The notes: generated from the sequence alone by a model not told the origin. 64,000 nt of DNA from VBDM01 sp035702665 (GCA_035702665.1 DASSQD010000138.1:1-64000); one strand, 5' to 3'; positions 7,338 through 16,381 are shown, counted from the stretch's first letter. A program made the numbers and translations.

Positions 7338-8534
7338 TTGATAAAGCGCGCTAACCGCATTCTGACCACGCACGCCGGGGCGCTGCCGCGCGCGCCAGAA
7401 CTGCGCGAGATGATTTTCGCCCGGGCCGAGGGCAAGCCCTACGACCGCAACGCCCTGTCGGCGAAGCTGCGCGGCGAGGTCGCCGAGGTCGTGCGCAGGC
7501 AGGCGGCATGCGGCATCGACAGCGTCAACGACGGCGAGGTCGGCAAGACCAACTTCACCAACTACGTGCGCGAGCGGCTCGCCGGCTTCGAGATGCGCGA
7601 CTACCGGCCGGGCGTCGATCCGGCGCCGCTCAACATCACCGCGCGCGACTCGAAGGACTTTCCGCAGTACTTCGCCGCCGGCAAGGGCTCGCTCACCGGC
7701 GCGGCCCAGCGCCGCCAGCTCGCCGTGTGCGTCGCCCCGCTCCGGTACGTCGGCCGCGCGGCGCTCGAGGAGGACCTGCAGAACTTCAAGGCGGCCCTCG
7801 CGGGCGTCAGGACCGCCGAGGCCTTCCTCCCCGCGAACACGCCCGGCACGATCGAGCACTGGCTCAGGAACGAGCACTATCCGAGCGAGGAGGCGTTCGT
7901 CGAGGCGATCGCCGAGGCGATGCGCGAGGAATATCGGGCGATCGTCGACGCCGGGTTCCTGCTGCAGATCGACGACCCGGACCTGCCCGACGGCTGGCAG
8001 ATGTATCCCGACATGAGCGTGCGCGACTACCGCAGGTACGCGACGCTGCGGGTGGACGCGATCAACCACGCGCTGCGCGGCATCCCGCGCGAGAAGGTGC
8101 GGCTGCACGTCTGCTGGGGGAGCTTCCACGGCCCGCACCGCAACGACATCCCGCTGGCGGACATCATCGACATCATCTTTCGCGTGAACGCATCGAGCTA
8201 CTCGATCGAGGCGTCGAACCCCTGCCACGAGCACGAATGGCGGGTATTCGAGACTGCGAAGCCGCCGGAGGGTGCGGTGCTCATTCCGGGAGTCGTCGGC
8301 CACGCCACCGATTTCATCGAGCATCCCGAGCTCGTCGCCGAGAGGCTCGAAAAGTACGCGAAGCTCCTCGGCCGCGAAAACGTCATGGGCGGCACCGACT
8401 GCGGCCTGGGCCCGCGCGTCGGCAGCCCGGAGATCGCCTGGGCGAAGCTCGACGCGCTCGCCAAGGGCGCGCGGATCGCGAGCCGGCGCCTATGGAGCAA
8501 GTCGCGGAAGAAGGTGCGCAAGAGAAAGCGCTAA
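7338..8534 (+). CDS. MetE C-terminal-like methyltransferase (cobalamin-independent methionine synthase II family)
   Basis: A 398-residue single-barrel MetE relative. The start is TTG at 7338: GGAGA lies at 7326-7330 and homology-like sequence begins immediately (IKRANRILTTHAGALPR, a typical family N-terminus). The long open frame upstream is antisense to the O-demethylase and is not coding. Metal-site residues are visible as His-x-Cys in RLHVCWGSFHGPH and the late Cys in GGTDCGLGPRVG. It is only distantly similar to the leftward MetE-like protein at 4594, so the two probably have different methyl acceptors or donors. It leads an operon with the TRAP permease 21 bases downstream. Confidence 0.83.
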   Translation: MIKRANRILTTHAGALPRAPELREMIFARAEGKPYDRNALSAKLRGEVAEVVRRQAACGIDSVNDGEVGKTNFTNYVRERLAGFEMRDYRPGVDPAPLNITARDSKDFPQYFAAGKGSLTGAAQRRQLAVCVAPLRYVGRAALEEDLQNFKAALAGVRTAEAFLPANTPGTIEHWLRNEHYPSEEAFVEAIAEAMREEYRAIVDAGFLLQIDDPDLPDGWQMYPDMSVRDYRRYATLRVDAINHALRGIPREKVRLHVCWGSFHGPHRNDIPLADIIDIIFRVNASSYSIEASNPCHEHEWRVFETAKPPEGAVLIPGVVGHATDFIEHPELVAERLEKYAKLLGRENVMGGTDCGLGPRVGSPEIAWAKLDALAKGARIASRRLWSKSRKKVRKRKR

Positions 8535-8555
8535 AGTGGCGTGGGGAGGGGCCCG

Positions 8556-10448
8556 ATGAAGAAATTGACCGCCTGCCTCGCGGTCCTGCTCACCTGCGGC
8601 GCGATCGCGCTGTCGGCGGACGTCTTTCGCATGGTAGGCTTGTCGCTCTACAGCGAGCAGTACCTCGCCGGCCTTCTCGCGATCGCTACGCCGCTGACGT
8701 TCCTGCACGTGTCGGCGGGCGGCGAGCGCGGCCGCGAGACAGTGCCGTGGTACGACCTCGTCGCGGCGGCCGCCGGGTTCGCCGCCGCCGGGTACCTCGC
8801 GGCCCGCTACGCCACGCTCTCGGAGATGACCTCCAGGCAGCCCTGGGACGGCCTCGTCGCCGCGGGGGTTCTGCTCGTACTCTTCATCGAGGGATTGCGG
8901 CGGACCTCGGGCGCGGCGCTCTTCTACACGACGCTCGCCTTCATCGCGCTCGCGATGATCGGGGGCCATCTGCCCGGCGAGTTCGCCGCGAGGTCGATCC
9001 CCCTGCCGCGCCTCACGTACTACCTTGTCTGGGACTCGAGCGCGATCCTGGGCATCGCGATCAAGATCATCGCCACCGTGGTCGTGGTCTACGTGTTCTT
9101 CGGCCAGGTGCTCTTCCGCGCCGGCGGATCGGCGTTCTTCACCGGCATGGCGATGGCGTTGATGGGAAGGTACCGGGGCGGGCCGGCAAAGATCGCCATC
9201 GTCGGCTCGTCGCTCTTCGGCTCGATCTCGGGGAACATCGTGTCCAACGTCATGACCGTGGGGACGGTCACTATCCCGCTGATGAAGCGCGCCGGCTTCC
9301 GTCCCCATCTCGCGGCGGCGATCGAGGCTTGCGCGTCGACGGGCGGGCAGATCACGCCTCCCGTCATGGGGATCGCGGCCTTCATCATGGCGGAGTTCCT
9401 GCAGGTGCCCTTCTACGAGGTCGCGCTCGCGGCGGTGATTCCCGCGCTGCTGTTCTACGTCGCGCTCTTCATCCAGGTCGACCTCGAGGCGGCGCGCAGC
9501 AACATCCTGCCGATGCCGAAGGAGGAGATCCCCCGCGTCGGGAAGGTCCTCAGGGAAGGCTGGTATTTTCTGCTGCCGCTCGCCGCCCTGGTGTACGTGC
9601 TCTTCGGTCTGAACTACGAGCCCGAGATGGCCGGCTTGGTCGCCACCGCGATCGTGCTCGCGATCGGCGTGTCGATCCCGTTCCGGGGAAAGCGCATCGG
9701 CGCGCGCGACCTCTGGGTGATGCTGCGCGAGTCGGGACTCTCCGTCATCGATCTGTTCATGCTGGGCGCGGCGGCCGGCATCATGATCGGCGCGCTCAAC
9801 TACTCGGGCGTAGGGTTCACGCTCACACTGGTCCTGATACTCCTCGCCGGAGGAAGCCTGGTCGCGCTCCTCGTGCTCTCCGCCATCGCCAACATCATCC
9901 TGGGGCTGGGCCTGCCGACGGTGGGTGTGTACATCGTTCTCGCCACCCTGGTCGCCCCGGCTCTCGTCAAGATGGGCATTGCGCCGATGGCGGCGCACAT
10001 GTTCATCATGTACTACGGCTGCCTTTCGATGATCTCTCCGCCGGTGGCGATCGCCGCCTTCGTCGCAGCCAACCTCGCCGGCGCCGATCCCAACCGGACC
10101 GGCTGGGTGGCGATGGCCTTCGGCTGGACCTTGTTCGTGATTCCCTTCCTGTTCGTGTTCTCGGGTACGCTGCTGCTACGGGGCGACGCGCTGTCGATCG
10201 CCCTCGACCTCGCGCTCGCGGTCACCGGAGTCTGGTTCATCTCCGCCGCGGTGATGGGCTACGCGCTGAGGCCGCTGGGCCTCGCGGCGCGCGTGGTCCA
10301 TTGCCTCGCCGGCGTGGCGATCTTCATGCCCGCGGGCGCGCTCGGGGCGGGGCGCTGGATCAACGCTGCCGGGGTGATCTTCGGGGCGGCGCTGTTCGCG
10401 CGGGAGAAGATCTCCCTCAAGCGCGCGCTCGCCGGAGGCGGACGATGA
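8556..10448 (+). CDS. TRAP transporter fused permease (DctQM type, TAXI-associated)
   Basis: A 630-residue polytopic inner-membrane protein in which the small and large TRAP membrane subunits are fused. The ATG at 8556 follows GGGGAGGGG (8543-8550); an in-frame start 15 bases earlier is less well placed. Conserved large-subunit segments are visible: GSSLFGSISGNIVSNVMTVG, FRPHLAAAIEACASTGGQIT, PPVMGIAAFIMAEFL, LGLGLPTVGVYIVLATL and YYGCLSMISPPVAIAAFVAA. Fused permeases normally work with TAXI receptors; one is encoded nearby on the opposite strand at 12787. The stop overlaps the next start (ATGA). It would import an organic acid anion driven by an ion gradient. Confidence 0.92.
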   Translation: MKKLTACLAVLLTCGAIALSADVFRMVGLSLYSEQYLAGLLAIATPLTFLHVSAGGERGRETVPWYDLVAAAAGFAAAGYLAARYATLSEMTSRQPWDGLVAAGVLLVLFIEGLRRTSGAALFYTTLAFIALAMIGGHLPGEFAARSIPLPRLTYYLVWDSSAILGIAIKIIATVVVVYVFFGQVLFRAGGSAFFTGMAMALMGRYRGGPAKIAIVGSSLFGSISGNIVSNVMTVGTVTIPLMKRAGFRPHLAAAIEACASTGGQITPPVMGIAAFIMAEFLQVPFYEVALAAVIPALLFYVALFIQVDLEAARSNILPMPKEEIPRVGKVLREGWYFLLPLAALVYVLFGLNYEPEMAGLVATAIVLAIGVSIPFRGKRIGARDLWVMLRESGLSVIDLFMLGAAAGIMIGALNYSGVGFTLTLVLILLAGGSLVALLVLSAIANIILGLGLPTVGVYIVLATLVAPALVKMGIAPMAAHMFIMYYGCLSMISPPVAIAAFVAANLAGADPNRTGWVAMAFGWTLFVIPFLFVFSGTLLLRGDALSIALDLALAVTGVWFISAAVMGYALRPLGLAARVVHCLAGVAIFMPAGALGAGRWINAAGVIFGAALFAREKISLKRALAGGGR

Positions 10449-11155
10449 TCAAGATCGTGCGCCTGGTGAAGCGCCGCAAGGATCTCACGCTCGCCCAGTT
10501 CAAGGACTACTGGCTCAAGCGCCACGCCGAGCACGAGCGGCGCGCCATCGCGTCGACTCCGCTGCTGAAAGTCGTCGCAAGCATCGCGACCGGGGAGGTC
10601 GCCCTGGGGGCGGCGGCTCCGCCGTTCGACGGCATGGTGGCGATGTATTTCGAGAGCTTCGAGGCCGCGCGCACCACCTATGCCGGCCCCGCGACCGCGG
10701 CGATGCGCGAGGACGCGAGGAACTTCGTCGCGCTCGACGAGCCCCAGCCGCAGATCTTCGCCGACGAATACCTGGTCGCCGGAAAGGCGGGCGCCGCGGC
10801 GGCGATGAAGACATCCGGGCAGCTCAAGGTCATCCGCACCGTATACCGGCGCCGCGACCTCAGCCAGGCGGCGTTCAAGGATTACTGGCTCGTGCGCCAT
10901 GCAAAGCTCGAGGAGAAGGTCATCGCGACGACGCCGATGCGGCGCATCGTGGCGACCTTCGCCCTTCCCGAGAGCGCCGCCCCGGAATTCGACGGCATGG
11001 CCGAGCTCTACTTCGACCGCCTCGAGGACATCCGCGCCACGTTCGCCGGCCCCGTGCCGGCCATGATGCGCAAGGACGAGGAGAACTTCGTGCAGATGGA
11101 CGCCCCGGCGGTGCGGCTCGTCGCCGAGGAATACCTGATCGGAGAGAAGACATGA
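10445..11155 (+). CDS. Tandem EthD-domain protein
   Basis: A 236-residue protein made of two EthD (dimeric alpha-beta barrel) repeats, about residues 1-112 and 122-236. Each begins IxRxVxRRxDLxxxxFKDYWLxRHA and ends with a FAGPxxAMMRxDxxNFVxxD-type segment and a final EEYLIG/DEYLVAG strand. Single EthD domains usually form dimers; here the dimer is built into one chain. EthD-like proteins occur with catabolic operons for ethers and aromatic acids, but few have a proven activity. Translation is coupled at both ends by ATGA overlaps with the TRAP permease and the CocE-type hydrolase, so all three should be made together. Confidence 0.85.
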   Translation: MIKIVRLVKRRKDLTLAQFKDYWLKRHAEHERRAIASTPLLKVVASIATGEVALGAAAPPFDGMVAMYFESFEAARTTYAGPATAAMREDARNFVALDEPQPQIFADEYLVAGKAGAAAAMKTSGQLKVIRTVYRRRDLSQAAFKDYWLVRHAKLEEKVIATTPMRRIVATFALPESAAPEFDGMAELYFDRLEDIRATFAGPVPAMMRKDEENFVQMDAPAVRLVAEEYLIGEKT

Positions 11156-12783
11156 TCCAGGAAAAGGACATCCAGGTCCCCGTGAGGGACGGAGTGAAGA
11201 TCGGCGTGCGCGTCTACCGGCCCGAGGGGACGGGGCCCTTCCCGGCGCTCTTCGCCGCCTCACCCTACCGCTACGACAACAACGAGCTGCCGCCGCGGCC
11301 CATGTTCCTGTGGCGCGAGACCGGCCCCATCGAGTGGTACGTCGAGCAGGGTTACGCCTACGTGCACGCCGATGTGCGCGGCACCGGCATCTCGGGAGGC
11401 GAGTTCGGCTTCCTTTCGCGCGCCGAGCAGGAGGACCTCTACGACGTGATCGAATGGATCGCCAGGCAGAAGTGGTCGAACGGCAGGGTCGGCGGCATCG
11501 GCCAGTCCTACTATTGCATGTCGCAGTGGTTCATGGGCGTGCAGAACCCGCCGCACCTCGCGTGCCTCGGCGTGTACGACGGCATGAACGACCCTTACCG
11601 CTACCTCGCGTTCCGCGGCGGCATCGAGAGCAATTTTCCCCTGTACTGGTTCAACGCCAGCGTGCGCGTCCCGAACCTCTATCCCGCCAACGGCGACCAC
11701 CCGCGCATCCTCGAAAAGGATTTCTACCTCGATGTCCAGCGCCACCCGAACTACGACGCCTACTGGCAGGAACGCACGGCGGCCGAGCACCTGGACAAGA
11801 TCAGGGCGCCGATATTCTCGATCGGCGTGTGGGCGAAGATGGAGCTTCACCTCGCCGGCAACATCCTCGGCTACCAGAAGGCTCGGGGAGAGAAGAAGCT
11901 CTACATCTCGGGGACCGCGAGTGCGGTGACCTCGCAGATCGACTTCAACACCGTCGATTTCCACAAGAAGCATCTCCTTCCCTTCTACGACAAGTACCTG
12001 AAGGGTGCGAAGACCGGCCACGACGCCCGGCCGAACGTCGAGTACGTCGTGAAGAACACGGGCGTGAGCCGCTCGTTCGATTCCTGGCCGCCTCCGGGCG
12101 CGCGCAAGCGGACGTTCCATCTGGGGAAAGGACCCACGGGAACCGTGACCTCGATCAACGACGGGTGGCTGCGGGATTCCGCCCCGCCGGCCGACGGCGG
12201 AAGCACGACCTACGCCTACCCGCACCCGCGCTGGGTGCTGGGCGTGGTCGCGGTCGGTCCGCAGGGCCCGGATCCCGCCGCCGCCGTGCTCACCTACACG
12301 AGCGCGCCGCTCGAGGCCGACATGGAGGTCGCCGGGCACGGCAAGGTCGTCCTGCATGCGTCATCGACGCGCGACGACATGGACTTCCACGTGAAGGTGT
12401 CGGAGCAATTCCCTCAGTCGGCGGAGGAGCGCGCGAAAGGCGTGCAACCGCGGTACGCGATCGTCACCAAGGGCTGGCTGCGCGCTTCGCATGCCATGGA
12501 CCGCGACGCCGCGAGGAGCACCGACGACATCCCCAACTATACGCACGCGAACCCGAAGCCGCTGATACCGGGTAAGGTCTATGAGCTCGAGATCGCGCTC
12601 ATGGCGATCGCCTGGCGCTTCCAGAAGGGCAGCCGGGTACGCGTCGAGATCGCCTGCGGCGATTCGCCGATCACCGACGGCCTGTTCTTCCACGTGTACC
12701 GCCCGGACAAGATCGGCAGCGACACCGTCCACCACGACGCCGCGCACCCGTCGCGCCTCGTCCTCCCGGTGCTCGCGGCGTAG
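11152..12783 (+). CDS. CocE/NonD-family hydrolase (X-Pro dipeptidyl peptidase S15-like)
   Basis: A 543-residue alpha/beta-hydrolase of the CocE/NonD type. The N-terminal catalytic domain contains the nucleophile elbow GIGQSYYCMSQW and an upstream HADVRGTGISGG block, the usual oxyanion-region sequence. A cap domain is inserted in the middle, and a C-terminal jelly-roll domain starts near residue 300. Family members hydrolyse esters or amides, cocaine esterase being the best studied. There is no signal peptide, so action is cytoplasmic, after uptake. It ends the operon that begins with the MetE-like gene; its stop lies 3 bases from the convergent TAXI receptor gene. The true substrate is unknown. 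Confidence 0.88.
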   Translation: MIQEKDIQVPVRDGVKIGVRVYRPEGTGPFPALFAASPYRYDNNELPPRPMFLWRETGPIEWYVEQGYAYVHADVRGTGISGGEFGFLSRAEQEDLYDVIEWIARQKWSNGRVGGIGQSYYCMSQWFMGVQNPPHLACLGVYDGMNDPYRYLAFRGGIESNFPLYWFNASVRVPNLYPANGDHPRILEKDFYLDVQRHPNYDAYWQERTAAEHLDKIRAPIFSIGVWAKMELHLAGNILGYQKARGEKKLYISGTASAVTSQIDFNTVDFHKKHLLPFYDKYLKGAKTGHDARPNVEYVVKNTGVSRSFDSWPPPGARKRTFHLGKGPTGTVTSINDGWLRDSAPPADGGSTTYAYPHPRWVLGVVAVGPQGPDPAAAVLTYTSAPLEADMEVAGHGKVVLHASSTRDDMDFHVKVSEQFPQSAEERAKGVQPRYAIVTKGWLRASHAMDRDAARSTDDIPNYTHANPKPLIPGKVYELEIALMAIAWRFQKGSRVRVEIACGDSPITDGLFFHVYRPDKIGSDTVHHDAAHPSRLVLPVLAA

Positions 12784-12786
12784 CCG

Positions 12787-13731
12787 CTACTTCATCAAGC
12801 CCGCTTCCCGGTAGTACTTCGCCGCCCCGGGGTGCATGGGAACCCCGAGGAGCGGCTTCGCCATGCCCTGCGGCTGGAACAGGCCGAAGGGAGGAAAGGT
12901 CGCGACCAGGTCGGGCTTGTTGTCGTGCAGGGCCTTGGCGACCCGGTAGACGACGTCGTCGGAGACTTTCGCGTTGGTGATCATCACCATGTCGAAGGCG
13001 ATGAGGTGCGTGGGCCGCGTGATCCCGTCGATCGCCGGGCCGGGCACGACCTGCATCACGTAGGCGCCCGGGATGAGGGCCTCGGTGCGTTTCATCGCCT
13101 GGGCCGAGGTGTCGACCTCGAGCACGCGCAGGCCGCCCACGCTCGCGTTCGCCTGCTTGATCGCGGCCGAGCCGAGCGCGAAGAACATCACGTCGACCTT
13201 GCCGCTCATGAAGTCCTCCGCCTGGCGGGTGACGTTCGGCGCAGGCACCTTGACCACGTCGTTGAACGTCAGGCCCGCGTTCGCGAGATGCGCGGCGATG
13301 ATGCGGCCTATCGTCTTCTGGGCGTTGAAGTCGCTCGAGACGCGCTTGCCCTTGAGGTCGGCGATGGTCTTGATGGCCGAGTCGGCGCGCACGTGCATGG
13401 CGACGCGGTAGGGGATGAGCGCGCCGACGTAGCGCATCACCTCGTGCTTGCCCTGTCCCTCGTACTCGCCAGTGCCTGTGGCGAAGAAGGTGGCGTCGAA
13501 GGAGTTCGACACATTGAAGTCAGCGGACCCGCTTTCCACTTCCTCGAAGCCGGTGCTCGCCTGCGCCTGGACGACCGCGCGCAGCTTCGCCTTGTCGACC
13601 AGCACCTTGGCCATCGCCTGTCCGGCCGAGTTGGAGAACGACCCGGCCGGCGTGGTGACGATGCCGATCGTTTGCGCGCTGGCCGCGCCCGCGGCGAGCA
13701 GGCCCAGCGCTAATCCCTGCAGTGGTCTCAT
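12787..13731 (-). CDS. TAXI-family TRAP transporter solute receptor
   Basis: A 314-residue periplasmic receptor with a signal peptide ending ASA at about residue 19, then QTIGIVTTPAGSFSNSAGQA, the characteristic TAXI opening. Conserved DLKGKRVSSDF and VDVMFFALGSAA segments are present. TAXI receptors deliver ligand to fused TRAP permeases, and the likely partner is the permease at 8556 although the two are convergent rather than in one operon. AAGGAGGGATC precedes the ATG. It follows the MFS gene (33-bp gap) on the same strand and may be co-transcribed with it. Confidence 0.9.
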   Translation of the reverse strand: MRPLQGLALGLLAAGAASAQTIGIVTTPAGSFSNSAGQAMAKVLVDKAKLRAVVQAQASTGFEEVESGSADFNVSNSFDATFFATGTGEYEGQGKHEVMRYVGALIPYRVAMHVRADSAIKTIADLKGKRVSSDFNAQKTIGRIIAAHLANAGLTFNDVVKVPAPNVTRQAEDFMSGKVDVMFFALGSAAIKQANASVGGLRVLEVDTSAQAMKRTEALIPGAYVMQVVPGPAIDGITRPTHLIAFDMVMITNAKVSDDVVYRVAKALHDNKPDLVATFPPFGLFQPQGMAKPLLGVPMHPGAAKYYREAGLMK

Positions 13732-13764
13732 GATCCCTCCTTGCGTTGTCCGGTTTGCCGGCGC

Positions 13765-14934
13765 TCAGGCCGTCTGCTCCGCCGGGGTCTTCTCCTCCTC
13801 GGACGGAAACAGCAGCGCGGCGCTGAACGTGACGAACGCCAGCGCCCCGAGCGCGTAGTACAACGCCCTGAAGTCCCCGCTTGCCCTGTAGCTCCAGGCG
13901 ACGAGCGGCACGGCGAGCGCGCTCGCGCCGAACGAGACCACGTAGCGCACGGCGTACGCGCGCGCGCGCCATTCCTCGGCAGTGTAGCGGGCGATCATGG
14001 CGTCGTTGATCGGGATCTGCCCGAACACGAAGAACATCATCGCGACTGCGGTCGCCAGCATCAGGTAGCTGTCCATCGTTCCCGCGAGCGCGAGCAGCGG
14101 CACCTGCAGCGCGACCACCGGGACGAACACCGACTTCAACGGCCGCCGGTCTAGCCACCAGCCGACGCAAAGCTGCGCCATCGCGGCGAGGAGGTAGACG
14201 CCGCAGACCAGCATCCCGATGCCGAGGGTCGAGTGCGTGAGGGAGGACAGCCGCTCGTCGAACACCTTGGGCATGGAGATCGTCGTGGCGTTGAAGATCA
14301 CGCCCCCGCACGCGGTCGCGACGGTGAGCACGCCGAACACGCGCGCGAGATCGGCGCGCGAGAGCCGCGCGGCGCCGGCCGTCCTGCGCGCCGGCGTCCC
14401 GCCCTGCGCGCCGCTCACCGTGAGCGCGAACACCACGCCTACGCCGATCGCGATCGCCCCGGGGACGACGAAGGCGGCGCGCCAGCCCGCCGCCTGCGCG
14501 AGCGCGCCTGCGAGCAGCGCGGAGAACGCGACTCCGACGTTGCCGAACACCCCGTTCACTCCGAGGACGCGGCCGACGTTGTCGCGGTTCGCGACCAGCA
14601 TCGCGATGCCGACGGGGTGGTAGATCGCCGCGAACACCCCGATCAGCGTGAGGCCCGCGGCGATCTGCGCCGCGCCGCTCGCGAGGCCGGTGAGGATGCT
14701 CGCCGCGCCGATGCCGAAAAAGAATACGGTCATCATGCCGGTACGGCTCCAGCGGTCGGCGAGCCAGCCCGCCGGGATGGAGCAGGCGCCGAACGCGATG
14801 AACCCGCCGAGCGACAGCGGCAGGAGGTCGGCGTAGCCGCGTCCCAGCTCGGCGCCCATCGCGAGCACGACGGTCGGGAAAATGAGCATGAGCAGATGGT
14901 CGAGCGCGTGGCCGACGTTGAGGAGAAGCCTCAT
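13765..14934 (-). CDS. MFS transporter
   Basis: A 389-residue, 12-helix major facilitator. The inter-helix motif IPAGWLADRWSR after the second helix and the GRVLGVNGVFGNVGVA region in the fourth to fifth helices are typical. The size and N-terminal NVGHALDHLLMLIFPTVV resemble small drug- or acid-type antiporters such as the fosmidomycin-resistance group, but the substrate is not predictable. The ATG overlaps the stop of the DUF1992 gene (ATGA), giving coupled translation, and the TAXI receptor follows on the same strand. Confidence 0.88.
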   Translation of the reverse strand: MRLLLNVGHALDHLLMLIFPTVVLAMGAELGRGYADLLPLSLGGFIAFGACSIPAGWLADRWSRTGMMTVFFFGIGAASILTGLASGAAQIAAGLTLIGVFAAIYHPVGIAMLVANRDNVGRVLGVNGVFGNVGVAFSALLAGALAQAAGWRAAFVVPGAIAIGVGVVFALTVSGAQGGTPARRTAGAARLSRADLARVFGVLTVATACGGVIFNATTISMPKVFDERLSSLTHSTLGIGMLVCGVYLLAAMAQLCVGWWLDRRPLKSVFVPVVALQVPLLALAGTMDSYLMLATAVAMMFFVFGQIPINDAMIARYTAEEWRARAYAVRYVVSFGASALAVPLVAWSYRASGDFRALYYALGALAFVTFSAALLFPSEEEKTPAEQTA

Positions 14935-15245
14935 CGCGTGCGCTCCCGGAGGCTTCCGGAGAGGCGGGTGCGCAGCAGCGCGACCCTCACGAGCGTCTGC
15001 TTGCGCCCGGGCGTATCAAGCGAAGGCAGCGCCGCCTCCAGCCGCGCGATCTCGCGGCGGTCCAGGATCTCGGCCGGCACGAATCCCGCGTTCTTCAGGA
15101 TGCGGTGCACGACGCGCGTCTCGTCCGGAGCGAGTGGATCGTCGTCGAGGGCGAGCGGCCTGCCAGCCCCGGGGAGACCGTCGAAGTCGCCGCGGGCGAT
15201 TGCCTGGAGGATGCGCCGTTCCGCGATGAGGTCGAAGGCGAGCAA
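14931..15245 (-). CDS. DUF1992 (DnaJC28-like conserved domain) protein
   Basis: A 104-residue protein matching the DUF1992 pattern: LIAERRILQAIARGDFDGLPGAGRPL at the N-terminus, then RVVHRILKNAGFVPAEILDRREI. There is no J-domain and no predicted membrane segment, so it is a soluble cytoplasmic protein. The same domain occurs in the animal protein DNAJC28; its bacterial role is unknown. It is the first gene of a leftward set with the MFS permease, and its start is divergent from the S1C-like gene at 15314 across a 68-bp spacer. Confidence 0.85.
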   Translation of the reverse strand: MLAFDLIAERRILQAIARGDFDGLPGAGRPLALDDDPLAPDETRVVHRILKNAGFVPAEILDRREIARLEAALPSLDTPGRKQTLVRVALLRTRLSGSLRERTR

Positions 15246-15313
15246 GGTGGGCGGTGGAAATGGGTGGCGTTTAGTATAACAATGGGCAGGAAGGCGCGAC
15301 TCGAGGGGGCCAG

Positions 15314-16315
15314 GTGAAGAAGGTCGTGCAACTCGTTGCAGGTCTCGCCGCCGCGCTCGCGTGCTGCGCCGCTGGGGCGCAGAGGCCGCAGAGCCAGGGC
15401 GACCGCGAAGCCGAGGATGTTCTCGCCGCGGTCGTGCGGATCAAGATGACCGCGATCCCCAACGCGCGCAGCAACGCCACCCTCGGCGCGAACCGCGAAG
15501 GCACCGGCACCGTCATCGACGAGCGCGGCTATATCGTGACGATCGGCTACATCGTCATCGAGGCCGATTCCATCGAGATCACCACGCAGGACGGCAGGAT
15601 CTTTACCGCGAAGCTCGTGGGCTACGACCACGCGAGCGGCCTCGGATTGCTGCGCGCAAGCGCGCCGCTCGGCATCAAGCCGATACCCATGGGCCAGGCC
15701 GCCGACGTCGAGCAGCGCGAGCCGGTGATGGTGCTCCCCGCCGGAGGGCGCGGGGCGGCGAGCCTCGCCTATGTCGTCGCCAAGCGCAAGTTCGCGGCGA
15801 GCTGGGAGTACCTGCTCGACACCGCGATCTTCACCTCGCCGCCGACGCTCCAATGGGCGGGCGCGGCGCTGGTGAGTCGCGAGGGCAAGCTCGTCGGCGT
15901 CGGATCGCTGTTCGTGCGCGAGGCGGTCGACGGATCGCAGGCGCCGGGCAACATGTTCGTGCCCATCGACTTGCTTAAGCCGATCCTCGCCGACCTCATC
16001 GAGAAGGGCAGGCGGAGCGGGCCGGCGCGTCCTTGGCTGGGGCTCGCGACCGAGGAGCTGCACGGGCATCTGCTCGTGACGCGCGTATCGCCCGACGGCC
16101 CCGCCGACCGCGCGGGCATCAGGACCGGGGACATCGTGGTCGGGGTCGGGAAGGACCCGGTCGAGAGCCACGAGGAGCTCTACCTGAAGGTCTGGGGCCT
16201 GGGCGCCGCCGGCGTCGACGTTCCCCTGAAGGTGCTTCAGGGCGTCGACATGCGCGAGCTGAAGGTGCGCTCGATCGACCGCTTCCAGTACTTCAAGGAG
16301 AAGCCGGTTTACTAG
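15314..16315 (+). CDS. Exported S1C (DegP/HtrA-like) protein with PDZ domain, catalytic triad lost
   Basis: A 333-residue protein with a signal peptide (about 1-22, ending AGAQ), a chymotrypsin-like domain (about 30-205) and one C-terminal PDZ domain (about 215-315). The fold-defining strands align with HtrA proteases, but each active-site position is changed. The TxxHVV histidine is Tyr79 (TIGYIVIEA), the SDIAL aspartate is Gly109 (HASGLGLL), and the GNSGG serine is Ala182 (QWAGAALVS). It should therefore be proteolytically inactive and act, if at all, as a periplasmic binding or chaperone-like protein. The reading frame is intact, so it is not a decaying gene. It is divergent from the DUF1992 gene. 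Confidence 0.85.
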   Translation: MKKVVQLVAGLAAALACCAAGAQRPQSQGDREAEDVLAAVVRIKMTAIPNARSNATLGANREGTGTVIDERGYIVTIGYIVIEADSIEITTQDGRIFTAKLVGYDHASGLGLLRASAPLGIKPIPMGQAADVEQREPVMVLPAGGRGAASLAYVVAKRKFAASWEYLLDTAIFTSPPTLQWAGAALVSREGKLVGVGSLFVREAVDGSQAPGNMFVPIDLLKPILADLIEKGRRSGPARPWLGLATEELHGHLLVTRVSPDGPADRAGIRTGDIVVGVGKDPVESHEELYLKVWGLGAAGVDVPLKVLQGVDMRELKVRSIDRFQYFKEKPVY

Positions 16316-16317
16316 CC

Positions 16318-16355
16318 AAAAAAATCGGCGCTACCCGCATGTGCGAGTGCGCCGA
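16318..16355 (-). terminator. Rho-independent terminator of the small membrane-protein gene
   Basis: On the minus strand a 7-bp stem GCGCCGA ... TCGGCGC (16355-16349 with 16331-16325) has a 17-base loop containing its own 4-bp helix, and is followed directly by seven T (complement of 16318-16324). It lies 26 bases after the stop of the minus-strand gene at 16382. Confidence 0.6.
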
Positions 16356-16381
16356 AAAGGTGCTACGGAGGAGACCTGTGC

